Below are positions 9,159-19,079 of a DNA stretch of 64,000 nucleotides, piece by piece. The notes below the pieces were generated by a model, which did not search any database, was not told the origin of the DNA, and worked only from the letters and a program-made list of their open reading frames with translations. Location of the stretch: contig NZ_CP023067.1 in the NCBI RefSeq assembly GCF_002288525.1, positions 1,240,001-1,304,000 on the forward strand. Direction: 5' to 3'. The first letter of the stretch is position 1. Each line of letters opens with the position of its first letter. The stretch is from Sinorhizobium sojae CCBAU 05684 (GTDB taxonomy: Bacteria; Pseudomonadota; Alphaproteobacteria; Rhizobiales; Rhizobiaceae). The translations under genes and the position numbers were made by a program.

Positions 9159-10501
9159 TGCGCAAACAGCGCGATCCGGTGGACCATGTTGTTGCCGTAG
9201 CCGCGCGGGTTCCAGCCGGGCGTCACCGGCGGCTGCATGACGTCGTTCATGTCGGTCGCTCGCGCCCAGACCTCGTAATAGCCCTTTTCCGGCGGCGTGA
9301 CGTTGGCGCGCCAGCGCTGCCAGGCAAACTTGTTGCGCGGAGCCTCCAGCGTCGCCTCCTGCCAGCTCTGACCGAAATCGAGCGAGACATGCATTGCCTT
9401 GACGTCGCCATTGCCGGCCCATGCATGGCCCCGCACTTCGGTCGCCTGGCCGGCCGGAACATTGGAGCCGGTGGCCGGTGCGGTCACGATCGACTTGACC
9501 GGCATGACGGTGAGGATTTCCATGTCCTCTTCAGGCACCTCCGTTCCCGGAGCGACCGGGTAGGCGGGCAGGCGATAGGAATAGCCGCCCATTTTGGGAC
9601 CGTCGTGAACCTGATCGCGCACCCAGATGCGGGTCAGGAATTTTTGCGAGGCGGAACCCGGATATCCCGGGATGACCAGTCGCAGCGGAAAGCCGTGGAG
9701 CGCTGGCAAATCCTCGCCATTCATCGCCCATACGATCAGGGCCTCCGGCTCCATCGCCTTTTCGATCGGCACACCGCGGGAAATCACCACCTTGTCCTGG
9801 TCTCCCGAGAGGTCCACATCGTTGCCATAGTGGCCGGTATAGACGGCCGAGGGCTTGACGCCGGCCCGTTCCAGGACATCGCGCAGGCGCACTCCCGTCC
9901 ATTCGGGGCAGCCGACCGCGCCGACCGTCCATTGATTGCCGGAGGCGCCGGGCTCGAAGAAGGCGCGGCCGTTGCCCGCGCACTCGAGTACCAGCGCCAG
10001 CGTCACGTTTTCGAAGTCGTTCTTGAGATCGTCGAGACTGAGGGAGAGTTCGTTGTCCACCACTCCATCGATCCTGAGGGTCCAATCTTCGGCATTCTTG
10101 TCCAGCGCCGTTTGAGGGATAAGCCCGTTCGAGCGAATGAAAAGACGTGCATAGGGGGTGACGTCATCGTCGAGAAGATGCGGGGGCGTTTCCGCATTGA
10201 GGGGCCGATCGTTCAAAAGCGTCAGTCCGTCCTTCTCCTTCATAAGTTCGGCGCCGGTGTCCTGGGCAAAGGCAATCGGCATTAGCCCGGCTGGAAAGTT
10301 GCGGTGGAAAGGCATCGCCGCGCCGAGCGCCGCCCCGAGCGCCGCGAGCCCGGCATTTTGTAGAAAGCCGCGCCGGTCGGGGCAAGAAATTCGCCCAAAC
10401 AGTCTCTGTTCGGCCCCTTCGGGATCCTCATGGTAGGCCGTGCGGATATCCGCGGGCGTGAGGATCTGCTCGACCTGGCCCTTCTGTCCGTGAACAGCCA
10501 T
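9155..10501 (-). CDS. Sulfite oxidase-family molybdopterin enzyme (SorA/SoxC-like), Tat-exported
   Basis: 448 aa. The Mo-coordinating cysteine is in LECAGNGRAFF, with the family segments GNQWTVGAVGCPEWTG and GFPLRLVIPGYPG, and a C-terminal dimerisation-type domain (about 335-448, VRGHAWAGNGDVKAMHVS). A twin-arginine signal (DRRGFLQNAG plus a hydrophobic stretch) is preceded by about 42 extra residues, unusual for a Tat substrate. The ATG at 10501 has GGGAGG upstream and no other plausible start lies between it and the RR motif. Sulfite is the likely substrate, though SoxC-like or other sulfur/methionine oxidoreductase activity is possible. Confidence 0.88.
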   Translation of the reverse strand: MAVHGQKGQVEQILTPADIRTAYHEDPEGAEQRLFGRISCPDRRGFLQNAGLAALGAALGAAMPFHRNFPAGLMPIAFAQDTGAELMKEKDGLTLLNDRPLNAETPPHLLDDDVTPYARLFIRSNGLIPQTALDKNAEDWTLRIDGVVDNELSLSLDDLKNDFENVTLALVLECAGNGRAFFEPGASGNQWTVGAVGCPEWTGVRLRDVLERAGVKPSAVYTGHYGNDVDLSGDQDKVVISRGVPIEKAMEPEALIVWAMNGEDLPALHGFPLRLVIPGYPGSASQKFLTRIWVRDQVHDGPKMGGYSYRLPAYPVAPGTEVPEEDMEILTVMPVKSIVTAPATGSNVPAGQATEVRGHAWAGNGDVKAMHVSLDFGQSWQEATLEAPRNKFAWQRWRANVTPPEKGYYEVWARATDMNDVMQPPVTPGWNPRGYGNNMVHRIALFAQ

Positions 10502-10691
10502 TCGCTCCTCCCTGCGTATCTTTGTTTTGTAGTGGTATCTCGTTACAGGATACCATCATTGCCCGTGGGGGCAAATCACGAGACCTGTCGTCGCTCGAGG
10601 TCGGCGATGCCACCAATCCCATGGACATAAGACACGGGACAAATGCGCGCGCTCCTTGATCTTCCCTGCGCGCGCGCTTAACTCAAAATTC

Positions 10692-11141
10692 ATGCCACAT
10701 TTCGAAACCAACCATGTCGTGAACCATTCGGCCGAACAAATGTTCGACCTCGTCGCCGACGTCGAGCGCTACCCGGAATTCCTGCCTCTCTGCGAGGGCT
10801 TGAGTGTGCGTTCGCGCAAGGAGCGCGACGGCAGGGTGCTGATGCTGGCGGACATGACGGTCGGCTACAAGGCGATCCGCGAGACCTTCACCACGCAGGT
10901 CCTGCTCAACAGGGCGGAGCGGATGATCGACGTCAAATATATCGAGGGGCCATTCAAGTACCTCGACAATGTCTGGCGCTTCGAGCCGGTGAGCGACAGC
11001 CAGTCCATCGTGCATTTCTACATCGAATACGAATTCAAGAGCCGCATTCTGGGCGCGCTTATGGGGTCGATGTTCGACCGCGCCTTCGGCATGTTCTCCC
11101 AGGCGTTCGAAGACCGGGCCGACGTGATCTACGGCTCCTGA
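10692..11141 (+). CDS. Coenzyme Q-binding COQ10/RatA-like START-domain protein
   Basis: 149 aa SRPBCC/polyketide-cyclase fold protein. It begins MPHFETNHVVNHSAEQMFDLVADVERYPEFLPLC (pattern split across residues 1-34), characteristic of the COQ10/RatA family that binds polyisoprenoid quinones. The ATG at 10692 was chosen because it starts at the conserved domain; no strong Shine-Dalgarno is visible. Its 3' end overlaps the convergent cinA-type gene by 13 bp. A role in ubiquinone handling is from family knowledge; a toxin-like RatA role is less likely with no antitoxin neighbour. Confidence 0.85.
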   Translation: MPHFETNHVVNHSAEQMFDLVADVERYPEFLPLCEGLSVRSRKERDGRVLMLADMTVGYKAIRETFTTQVLLNRAERMIDVKYIEGPFKYLDNVWRFEPVSDSQSIVHFYIEYEFKSRILGALMGSMFDRAFGMFSQAFEDRADVIYGS

Positions 11142-11626
11142 GCGATTGCCTGCAGGAGGTCCAGCGCGGTGATGACCGTAGCCAGCCGCACGGCGTCGCG
11201 GCCGATGTCGCCATACCGCATTTCCCGGTGAAGAAGGTGGCCCGTTCGCGTCGCCGCCGCGAGGTGAACGAGCCCGACTGGCTTCTCGGCCGAGCCGCCG
11301 CTCGGGCCGGCAATGCCCGTAACCGCCACTGCCAGGTCCGCCCGCGAGTGCGTGAGGGCGCCCTTCGCCATCTCAACGGCGGTTTCGCGCGAGACGGCGC
11401 CATGAGCCAAGAGCGTTGCGGCGGCGACTCCGACGATCTCGACTTTCGCCTCATTGGAATAGGTGACGAAGCCGCGGTCGAAGACGGAGGAAGAGCCCGC
11501 GATTTCCGTCAGTGCTGCGGCAATGAGCCCGCCGGTGCAGGACTCTGCCGTTGCGACTTTCAGACCGCGACCGGTGAACTCGGCGATGATCGCGCGCGCC
11601 TTCTCCTCGAGCTCGGCCGGCCACAT
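11129..11626 (-). CDS. CinA C-terminal-domain family protein (nicotinamide-nucleotide amidase type)
   Basis: 165 aa, just the C-terminal domain of CinA. Motifs are TAESCTGGLIAAALTEIAGSS, the core AVTGIAGPSGGSAEKPVGLV and YSNEAKVEIVGV. Relatives deamidate nicotinamide mononucleotide (PncC activity) in pyridine nucleotide recycling. Its start overlaps the ispDF stop as TGATG, so it is translated from the ispDF message. It overlaps the convergent COQ10-like gene at the 3' end. Confidence 0.9.
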   Translation of the reverse strand: MWPAELEEKARAIIAEFTGRGLKVATAESCTGGLIAAALTEIAGSSSVFDRGFVTYSNEAKVEIVGVAAATLLAHGAVSRETAVEMAKGALTHSRADLAVAVTGIAGPSGGSAEKPVGLVHLAAATRTGHLLHREMRYGDIGRDAVRLATVITALDLLQAIAQEP

Positions 11627-12840
11627 CAGTTCTTCTTCCCGCGATGATAGACGACCGTCGCGGTCGCGATCGCGGCAATGCCTTCCTTGCGGCCGACGAA
11701 GCCGAGATTCTCGTTCGTCGTCGCCTTGATCGAGCAGCGATCGAGATCTATGTCGAGCATCGCGGCGAGATTTTCGCGCATCTGTTGGCGATGGGGACCG
11801 ACCTTCGGCGCTTCGGCGATCAGCGAAATGTCGGCATTGGTGATCGTGCCGCCGTGTTCGCGCACGATCTTTGCCGCATGTTCAAGGAAGATGCGGGAAG
11901 GGGCGCCCTTCCATTGCGGGTCGGATGGCGGGAAATGGTCGCCGATGTCGCCGGCGCCGCAGGTGGCAAGCAGCGCATCGGTCAAGGCGTGCAGCGCGAC
12001 GTCGGCGTCGGAATGGCCGGAGAGCTTGCGCTCATGCGGAATGAAAACACCGCAAAGCGTGACGCCGTCGCCCTCGACGAGCTGATGGACGTCATAGCCG
12101 TTGCCGGTGCGCACGTCGGGAACAGCGTGGCGGCTCAATCTCTCATCGGCCATCGATATGTCCCTCTTGAGGGTAAGCTTGACGTTATCGGCCGCCCCCT
12201 CGACCAGAAGGACGGGAAGCCCCGCCCATTCGGCGATGGATGCGTCATCGGTAAAATCGCTACGGCCGCTCGCGCTCGCGCGGCGGTGCGCGGCCAGGAT
12301 CGCCTCCAGGCGGAAGCATTGCGGCGTCTGCGCGGCATAAAGACCGGCCCGCGGGACCGTCTCCTCGACAAGGCGGCCCTCCGTCGTGCGTTTCAGCGTA
12401 TCGGCAACGGCGATTGCCGGCAGCACGGCCTCCGCTCCGCTCCCCAGCGCCTCGCGGCAACGGCCGAGCAGTGCGTGGTCGATGAACGGGCGCACGGCGT
12501 CGTGGATCATGACGTACGGCGCACCGGTTCCGGAAAGTGCCTCAAGCCCCGCAAGGACGGAGAGCTGGCGGGTTGCACCGCCGTGCACGACCGATAGATC
12601 GGCCCGGCCCGACATGCACATCCGGGCGGCCGCAAACAGAGCCTCGTCGTCCGGATGGATGACGACGACGATGGGCCCTGCGCCCGGCCATGTCGCGAAA
12701 ATGTCAAGTGTATGGGCGATAACCGGCCGGTCACCGATGGTTCGGTATTGCTTCGGGCCTTCTGCCGATTGGCCCGCGCGCTCACCGCGGCCGGCCGCGA
12801 CGATGACGACGCCACAGGAGAACTGTTCTTCCGGTTGCAT
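11626..12840 (-). CDS. ispDF: Bifunctional IspD/IspF enzyme of the MEP isoprenoid pathway
   Basis: 404 aa fusion. The N-terminal IspD domain (about 1-230) has [13 protein letters not shown] and GPKQYR for CTP-dependent cytidylylation of MEP. The C-terminal IspF domain (about 245-404) has [27 protein letters not shown] and [13 protein letters not shown] for the cyclodiphosphate synthase. The ATG at 12840 is preferred to upstream in-frame codons because it starts right at the IspD fold. The fusion, common in alphaproteobacteria, catalyses two non-consecutive pathway steps; IspE is not in the window. Confidence 0.96.
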   Translation of the reverse strand: MQPEEQFSCGVVIVAAGRGERAGQSAEGPKQYRTIGDRPVIAHTLDIFATWPGAGPIVVVIHPDDEALFAAARMCMSGRADLSVVHGGATRQLSVLAGLEALSGTGAPYVMIHDAVRPFIDHALLGRCREALGSGAEAVLPAIAVADTLKRTTEGRLVEETVPRAGLYAAQTPQCFRLEAILAAHRRASASGRSDFTDDASIAEWAGLPVLLVEGAADNVKLTLKRDISMADERLSRHAVPDVRTGNGYDVHQLVEGDGVTLCGVFIPHERKLSGHSDADVALHALTDALLATCGAGDIGDHFPPSDPQWKGAPSRIFLEHAAKIVREHGGTITNADISLIAEAPKVGPHRQQMRENLAAMLDIDLDRCSIKATTNENLGFVGRKEGIAAIATATVVYHRGKKN

Positions 12841-12985
12841 CTTGTGTATGGGTCCCGTTCGCCAATCTTCGCCGTGATGTACCGCGAAGGTCCTTTCTAT
12901 GCCAGCCATCGGAGGAATTTTGTCGAGCGTGTGGAAATCGCTTGGCAAGCCGATGAAGTATGGCTAAAAATAGTGCAAGATTTGA

Positions 12986-14014
12986 ATGTGCCCGAAAGAT
13001 ATGCATTTGCCCCCCTCGGCCCTCTCTTCGTCGCTCCGGATCGGTAAAGTCGAAATCCGCAACCGGGTGGCGCTCGCGCCGATGTCCGGGGTCACCGATC
13101 TCCCCTTTCGCATGCTCGCCTGGCGGTTCGGCGCGGGGTTTGTTGTGACGGAAATGGTGGCAAGCCGCGAGCTCGTCTGCAATGCGGCCGAATCCTGGGC
13201 GCGCCTGAAGAATTCCGGCATCGATCCGCACATCGTTCAGCTTGCCGGGCGTGAGGCGCAGTGGATGGCCGAGGCGGCGCGCATCGTCGAGGCCAATGGG
13301 GCGGATATCGTCGACATCAACATGGGCTGCCCAGCGAAGAAGGTGACCGGGGGCTATTCCGGTTCGGCATTGATGCGAGACCCGGAGCACGCCCTGTCGC
13401 TGATCGAAGCGACGGTCAAGGCGGTCGACGTGCCGGTCACGGTCAAGATGCGGCTCGGTTGGGACGAGAATTCGATCAATGCGCCGCTGATTGCCCGCAG
13501 GGCCGCGGAGGCGGGCGTGCAGGCGATCACCATCCACGGCCGCACACGCATGCAATTCTACAACGGCAAGGCCGACTGGGATGCGATCCGTGCGGTTCGC
13601 GATGTCGTTTCCGTGCCGCTGATCGCCAATGGAGATGTCGAGACAATTGCCGACGCCCGCGAGATCCTTCGCCGCTCGGGTGCCGATGCGGTAATGGTCG
13701 GCAGATCGGCTCAGGGGCGGCCGTGGCATCCGGCGCTGCTGGCCGGTGTCGCCGCGCATCCCGATGCGGCGGGGGTCGCGGAGATATTCGCCGAGCACTA
13801 TTCCATGATGCTCGATTTCTATGGGGCCGAAGTGGGGCTCCGCGCTGCCCGCAAGCACGTGGGCTGGTATCTCGATCGTTTCGCGCCAGCTCTTTCGGTC
13901 GAGGAGAAGGCGGCAATTCTGACGTCCAATGACGCGAAACTGGTGCGCGAGCGAGTGGCAAGCGCGATCGCTTGCTGCGGCGCGGAGACGGGCAGGGAGG
14001 GAATGGCGGCATGA
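12986..14014 (+). CDS. dusB: tRNA-dihydrouridine synthase (DusB/NifR3)
   Basis: 342 aa FMN-dependent TIM-barrel enzyme reducing uridines in tRNA. Motifs are [23 protein letters not shown] (the catalytic Cys region), [20 protein letters not shown] and [10 protein letters not shown]. An internal ATG at 13001 is an equally possible start. The stop overlaps the ntrB ATG (ATGA), reproducing the nifR3-ntrB-ntrC arrangement known from Rhizobiales and Rhodobacter. Confidence 0.94.
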   Translation: MCPKDMHLPPSALSSSLRIGKVEIRNRVALAPMSGVTDLPFRMLAWRFGAGFVVTEMVASRELVCNAAESWARLKNSGIDPHIVQLAGREAQWMAEAARIVEANGADIVDINMGCPAKKVTGGYSGSALMRDPEHALSLIEATVKAVDVPVTVKMRLGWDENSINAPLIARRAAEAGVQAITIHGRTRMQFYNGKADWDAIRAVRDVVSVPLIANGDVETIADAREILRRSGADAVMVGRSAQGRPWHPALLAGVAAHPDAAGVAEIFAEHYSMMLDFYGAEVGLRAARKHVGWYLDRFAPALSVEEKAAILTSNDAKLVRERVASAIACCGAETGREGMAA

Positions 14015-15165
14015 GCGAAAAGGCAAGAGTGCCGGAGCCCGCAGAGGGCGCAAACGATCTCCCTATGGCGGTGCTGAACGCGATACAGAACCCGGTGATC
14101 CTGGTCGACGAGAACGGCCATGTCGCCTTTGCGAACTGGGAGGCTGAATCGTTCTTCGGCGCGAGCGCCAACCATCTCGCCCGCCATACGATCGATGCGT
14201 TCATCCCCTTCGGCAGTCCGCTGTTGACCCTGATAGAGCAGGTGCGCGAAAGGCGCGCGCCGGTGAACGAGTACCGGGTCGACCTGAGCTCGCCGCGGCT
14301 GGGCGCCGACAAGCTCGTCGATCTTTATGTCGCGCCGGTACTTTCGCAGTCGGGATCGGTAGTGATCGTCTTCCAGGAACGGTCGATGGCCGACAAGATC
14401 GACCGGCAGCTCACCCATCGCGCAGCCGCGCGCTCGGTCACGGGGCTTGCCTCGATGCTGGCCCATGAGATCAAGAACCCGCTCTCCGGGATCAGGGGTG
14501 CGGCGCAACTTCTCGAAACATCGGTCACGGACGAGGACCGAGCCCTGACGCGGCTGATTTGCGACGAGACGGATCGCATCGTGTCTCTCGTCGATCGCAT
14601 GGAGGTGTTCTCAGATGAGCGCCCGATTGATCGCGTGCCGCTCAACATTCATTCGGTCCTCGACCACGTGAAGGCAATCGCCAAGGCCGGCTTCGCCCGC
14701 GGGATAAGGATATCCGAAAACTATGATCCGTCGCTGCCGCCGGTCTTTGCCAATCGCGACCAGCTCGTCCAGGTCTTCCTCAACCTCGTGAAGAATGCCG
14801 CAGAGGCGATCGGCGACCGGCCGGACGGCGAGATCCTGCTGACGACCGCCTATCGCCCGGGCATTCGGCTTTCCGTGGCCGGGACGCGGGAGAAGATCTC
14901 CTTGCCGCTCGAATTCTGCGTGCACGACAACGGACCAGGTGTGCCCACCGATCTCCTGCCGCATCTTTTCGACCCCTTCATCACGACCAAGACGAATGGG
15001 TCCGGCCTTGGGCTGGCGCTCGTCGCCAAGATCATCGGCGGCCATGGCGGCATCGTCGAATGCGACAGCCAGCACAGCCGCACGACTTTCCGCGTTCTGA
15101 TGCCGGCATCCAAAGGGCAGGCGGCGGATGACGTAACTGCGATGACAAAGGGAACCAATGCATGA
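14011..15165 (+). CDS. ntrB: Nitrogen regulation sensor histidine kinase NtrB
   Basis: 384 aa, soluble. An N-terminal PAS domain (about 20-125, [19 protein letters not shown]) is followed by a HisKA domain with the H-box [12 protein letters not shown] (His about 152), an N-box LVKNAAEAI, a G1 box DNGPGVP and a G2 box [12 protein letters not shown]. It phosphorylates/dephosphorylates NtrC according to nitrogen status through PII. The start overlaps dusB and the stop overlaps ntrC by 4 bp each, implying tight translational coupling. Confidence 0.96.
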   Translation: MSEKARVPEPAEGANDLPMAVLNAIQNPVILVDENGHVAFANWEAESFFGASANHLARHTIDAFIPFGSPLLTLIEQVRERRAPVNEYRVDLSSPRLGADKLVDLYVAPVLSQSGSVVIVFQERSMADKIDRQLTHRAAARSVTGLASMLAHEIKNPLSGIRGAAQLLETSVTDEDRALTRLICDETDRIVSLVDRMEVFSDERPIDRVPLNIHSVLDHVKAIAKAGFARGIRISENYDPSLPPVFANRDQLVQVFLNLVKNAAEAIGDRPDGEILLTTAYRPGIRLSVAGTREKISLPLEFCVHDNGPGVPTDLLPHLFDPFITTKTNGSGLGLALVAKIIGGHGGIVECDSQHSRTTFRVLMPASKGQAADDVTAMTKGTNA

Positions 15166-16616
15166 CCGGCGCAACGATCCTCGTCGCGGATGACGACGCT
15201 GCCATTCGCACCGTGCTCAACCAGGCCCTGAGCCGTGCCGGATATGATGTGCGCATCACTTCCAATGCGGCGACCCTCTGGCGCTGGATCGCCGCCGGCG
15301 ACGGTGATCTTGTGGTCACCGATGTGGTGATGCCGGACGAGAATGCCTTCGACCTTCTGCCGCGGATCAAGAAGGCGCGCCCGGACCTTCCCGTCCTGGT
15401 CATGAGCGCGCAGAACACGTTCATGACCGCCATCAAAGCGTCGGAGAAGGGGGCCTATGACTATCTTCCGAAGCCCTTCGACCTGACCGAGTTGATCGGT
15501 ATCATTGGCCGGGCACTGGCGGAGCCGAAGCGCCGACCCTCGAAGCTGGACGATGATTCACAGGACGGCATGCCGCTCGTCGGACGTTCCGCCGCCATGC
15601 AGGAAATCTACCGCGTGCTCGCGCGGTTGATGCAGACCGACCTGACGTTGATGATCACCGGCGAGTCGGGCACTGGCAAGGAGCTTGTCGCTCGCGCATT
15701 GCACGACTACGGCAAGCGCCGGAACGGGCCCTTCGTGGCCATCAACATGGCGGCAATTCCGCGCGACCTGATCGAGTCGGAACTGTTCGGTCACGAAAAA
15801 GGTGCCTTCACCGGCGCCCAGACGCGCTCGACCGGCCGGTTCGAACAAGCGGAAGGCGGAACGCTCTTCTTGGATGAGATCGGCGACATGCCCATGGATG
15901 CGCAGACGCGTCTCCTGCGCGTGCTGCAACAGGGCGAATACACGACCGTCGGCGGCCGCACGCCGATCCGCTCGGACGTTCGCATCGTCGCCGCGACCAA
16001 CAAGGACCTGAAGCAGTCGATCAATCAGGGCCTCTTCCGCGAGGACCTCTACTATCGACTCAACGTCGTTCCGCTGCGTCTGCCACCATTGAGAGATCGC
16101 GCCGAGGATATTCCGGATCTCGTGCGCCACTTCGTACAGCAGGCCGAAAAGGAAGGTCTCGATGCCAAGCGCTTCGACCAGGAGGCGCTGGAACTGATGA
16201 AGGCGCATCCGTGGCCGGGCAATGTGCGCGAACTCGAGAACCTGGTGCGTCGCCTGACGGCACTTTATCCACAAGATGTGATCACCCGGGAAATCATCGA
16301 AAACGAACTGCGATCGGAGGTGCCCGACAGCCCGATCGACAAGGCCGCCAGCCGCAACGGCTCGCTGTCGATCTCCCAGGCGGTCGAGGAAAACATGCGG
16401 CAGTATTTTGCCAGCTTTGGCGACGCGTTGCCGCCGTCCGGGCTTTATGAACGCGTTCTTGCGGAAATGGAGTATCCCTTGATCCTCGCGGCCCTGACCG
16501 CGACCAGGGGCAACCAGATCAAGGCCGCTGACCTGCTGGGCCTCAACCGGAATACGCTACGCAAGAAGATCCGGGAGCTGGGCGTTTCGGTCTATCGCAG
16601 CTCGCGCAGCGCTTGA
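15162..16616 (+). CDS. ntrC: Nitrogen regulator NtrC, sigma54-dependent response regulator
   Basis: 484 aa. Receiver domain with phospho-acceptor D54 ([10 protein letters not shown]) and K in YLPKPFD; AAA+ domain with Walker A GESGTGKE, the complete sigma54-contact loop GAFTGA (214-219) and Walker [12 protein letters not shown]-terminal Fis-type helix-turn-helix ([21 protein letters not shown]). It activates sigma54 promoters of nitrogen assimilation genes. It contrasts with NtrX below, which has lost the GAFTGA loop. Confidence 0.97.
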   Translation: MTGATILVADDDAAIRTVLNQALSRAGYDVRITSNAATLWRWIAAGDGDLVVTDVVMPDENAFDLLPRIKKARPDLPVLVMSAQNTFMTAIKASEKGAYDYLPKPFDLTELIGIIGRALAEPKRRPSKLDDDSQDGMPLVGRSAAMQEIYRVLARLMQTDLTLMITGESGTGKELVARALHDYGKRRNGPFVAINMAAIPRDLIESELFGHEKGAFTGAQTRSTGRFEQAEGGTLFLDEIGDMPMDAQTRLLRVLQQGEYTTVGGRTPIRSDVRIVAATNKDLKQSINQGLFREDLYYRLNVVPLRLPPLRDRAEDIPDLVRHFVQQAEKEGLDAKRFDQEALELMKAHPWPGNVRELENLVRRLTALYPQDVITREIIENELRSEVPDSPIDKAASRNGSLSISQAVEENMRQYFASFGDALPPSGLYERVLAEMEYPLILAALTATRGNQIKAADLLGLNRNTLRKKIRELGVSVYRSSRSA

Positions 16617-16621
16617 CTGCC

Positions 16622-16655
16622 ATGCAACACCGTTGCATTTTCGCCACAATAGTTG
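16622..16655. promoter_or_regulatory. Two CAA-N-TTG palindromes upstream of ntrY (candidate NtrX operator)
   Basis: The 192-bp ntrC-ntrY gap holds a perfect interrupted palindrome ATGCAAC-ACC-GTTGCAT (16622-16638), containing CAA-N5-TTG, and a second site CAA-N3-TTG at 16647-16655 (CAATAGTTG). A CTTGAC hexamer overlaps the ntrC stop (16612-16617), but no convincing -10 was found. The spacing rule CAA-N2-5-TTG agrees with my recollection of the motif described for NtrX in rhizobia, so autoregulation of ntrYX is inferred. Confidence 0.55.
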
Positions 16656-16808
16656 TTTGAACGTCCTCCACGCGTCGAGTCGCCGGCAGGTCTGCCGTTG
16701 AAACGACGCATTGGCGCCATACCGGCCACCGAGGTGCGTTCAGTTCTTGGTCCGGAATGCAGGCGCGTGCCGGTGCCATAGGGCGCCGGTTTGGGGGAAG
16801 CTTTTTTC

Positions 16809-19079
16809 ATGGTGGACGGGATGGCCTTGCCAATGGGCCCGGAGGACAGTGTCACGGCCCAGGATCGGCGGGCATCCTTCGCGCTGCCCGGGCTGATGCT
16901 TGCGACCGGTGCGCTGGTCTGCGCCACCTTGTCGCTGCTCGTCCTTCTGGGGCTCACCCCCGTTCGCCCGGAGCGGAACATCGTCATCGCCTGCGCCGGC
17001 ATCAATGGCGTTTTCGTCATCGGCCTGATCTATCTGATCGCCCGCGAGATCATGAGGTTGCTGCGGGCGCGCAGCAAGGGCAGGGCCGCGGCGCGGCTGC
17101 ACGTGCGCATCGTCGCGCTGTTTTCGATCGTGGCGATCACGCCGGCAATCCTTGTGGCAATCTTCGCCAGCATCACCCTCGACGTCGGCCTCGATCGCTG
17201 GTTCTCGCTGCGTACGCAGGCGATCGTCCGCTCGTCCTTGAACGTGGCGCAGGCCTATGTCCTGGAGAATGCCAGCTATCTCCAGGGGCAGACGGTGTCG
17301 ATGGCCAACGACCTCGAGCGCAACCGGCAGCTCTACAGCCTCGACCGCACCGGCTTCGTCGAGTTGATGACGCGGCAGGCGAGGGGGCGCGGCATGCTTG
17401 GCGCATTTCTCGTCCGCGCAGATGGCAGCCCCATCCTCCAGGCCAATATCTCGACCGACCGGCCGCTGCCGTCCATTCCTCAGGACGCTCTGCAAAGGAC
17501 TGTCGCCGGTCAGCCGACGCTCATTCCGCCGGGGGTGACCAACCTGGTCGGAGCCGTCATCCCGCTCGACAACATACCCGGCACCTATCTCTACACTGTC
17601 CGCAACGTCGATCCGGAAGTCATGCGCTCTATGCGGCTGATGGAGGAGAACACCGCCGAATACAAGGCGCTGGAGGCGGGTCGGACCTCGTTGCAGATCG
17701 CTTTCGGCGTACTTTACATCGGTTTCGCGCTGATCGTGCTGCTTGCCGCGATCTGGACGGCGATCGCGGTCGCCGACCGCATCGTGCGGCCGATCCGCCA
17801 ATTGATCGGCGCGGCCGACAGCGTCGCCTCCGGCAATCTCAACGTCGTCGTGCCGGTGCGCGCCGTCGACGGGGACGTCGGCAATCTGTCGCGCACTTTC
17901 AACAAGATGGTGAGCGAGATTCGCACGCAGCAGGAGCAGATCCTGGAGGCGAAGGACGAGGTCGACCAGCGCCGCCGCTTCATTGAGGCAGTGCTTTCGG
18001 GCGTCACCGCGGCGGTCATCGGCGTCGGCAAGGATCACCGCATCACCATCGCCAATCCTTCCTCCGAAGGCGTTTTGAGGAACGGCGCGCCAGGCCTGAT
18101 CGGTGCGAGCCTCAGCGAGGTGGCGCCGGAGATCGAAGCCGTGCTGATCGAGGCCGAGAGCCGCTATCGCAACGAATATCGCAAGCAAATCAACATCATC
18201 CGCAGCGGCACGGAGCGCACGCTGAACGTACAGGTGACGCGCGAGGAGGGCGACGGATCCCACGGCTCCTATGTCATCACCATCGATGACATCACGGATC
18301 TGATGATAGCGCAGCGCTCCACCGCCTGGGCGGACGTCGCCCGGCGCATCGCCCATGAGATCAAGAACCCGCTGACGCCGATTCAGCTTTCGGCCGAGCG
18401 GCTGAAGCGCCGCTACGGCAGGCAGATCGACCAGGAGGACAAGGCGGTCTTCGACCAATGCACCGATACGATCGTGCGCCAGGTGGAGGACATCGGCCGC
18501 ATGGTCGACGAATTTTCGGCCTTTGCGCGGATGCCGAAACCGACGAAGGAGAAATCCGATCTGCGCGCCATCCTCAAGGACGCCGTGTTCCTGCGTGAAA
18601 TGGGCAACAGCCACATCACCTTCATTCGCGACTTCGGCGATGACCCGCTCGAAGGCCAGTTCGACGGCCGGATGCTCGGTCAGGCCTTCGGCAATATCGT
18701 CAAGAATGCGGTGGAAGCGATCGAGACGGTGCCGGCCGAGGCGGTCCGCGGCGAGCCGAGGATCATGGTCCGCTCCCGCCGCGACGATGCGAGCGGCCGC
18801 TACGTGATCGACATCATCGACAACGGCAAGGGACTTCCGACCGAAAACCGGCACCGAATTCTGGAGCCGTATATGACGATGCGCGAGAAGGGCACCGGGC
18901 TTGGTCTGGCGATCGTCAAGAAAATCATCGAGGACCATGGCGGACAACTGGAGTTGCATGACGCACCGCCCGATTTCGAAGGTGGCGTCGGGGCAATGAT
19001 CCGCGTGAGCCTTCCACCCGCGGGGGAAAGCGGGGGCGGCGATACTTCCAAAGACAAGGGCAATACCAATGGCGGCTGA
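16809..19079 (+). CDS. ntrY: Membrane-bound sensor histidine kinase NtrY
   Basis: 756 aa. Two N-terminal transmembrane segments (about 27-52 and 58-80), a third near 100-122, a large extracytoplasmic sensor region, another transmembrane segment about 297-322, HAMP (RIVRPIRQLIGAAD), PAS (about 390-500), HisKA with [17 protein letters not shown] (His about 516), N-box FGNIVKNAVEAI and G boxes DNGKGLP and GTGLGLAIVKKI. The ATG at 16809, 9 bp after GGGGGAA, was preferred to an upstream TTG. It overlaps ntrX by 11 bp. It signals to NtrX in nitrogen/redox/envelope control. Confidence 0.95.
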   Translation: MVDGMALPMGPEDSVTAQDRRASFALPGLMLATGALVCATLSLLVLLGLTPVRPERNIVIACAGINGVFVIGLIYLIAREIMRLLRARSKGRAAARLHVRIVALFSIVAITPAILVAIFASITLDVGLDRWFSLRTQAIVRSSLNVAQAYVLENASYLQGQTVSMANDLERNRQLYSLDRTGFVELMTRQARGRGMLGAFLVRADGSPILQANISTDRPLPSIPQDALQRTVAGQPTLIPPGVTNLVGAVIPLDNIPGTYLYTVRNVDPEVMRSMRLMEENTAEYKALEAGRTSLQIAFGVLYIGFALIVLLAAIWTAIAVADRIVRPIRQLIGAADSVASGNLNVVVPVRAVDGDVGNLSRTFNKMVSEIRTQQEQILEAKDEVDQRRRFIEAVLSGVTAAVIGVGKDHRITIANPSSEGVLRNGAPGLIGASLSEVAPEIEAVLIEAESRYRNEYRKQINIIRSGTERTLNVQVTREEGDGSHGSYVITIDDITDLMIAQRSTAWADVARRIAHEIKNPLTPIQLSAERLKRRYGRQIDQEDKAVFDQCTDTIVRQVEDIGRMVDEFSAFARMPKPTKEKSDLRAILKDAVFLREMGNSHITFIRDFGDDPLEGQFDGRMLGQAFGNIVKNAVEAIETVPAEAVRGEPRIMVRSRRDDASGRYVIDIIDNGKGLPTENRHRILEPYMTMREKGTGLGLAIVKKIIEDHGGQLELHDAPPDFEGGVGAMIRVSLPPAGESGGGDTSKDKGNTNGG

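Noticed and set aside
11129-11141. 13-bp overlap of the COQ10-like and CinA-type 3' ends as a possible misassembly
   Set aside because: Both proteins end naturally and family lengths are normal; short convergent overlaps are common.
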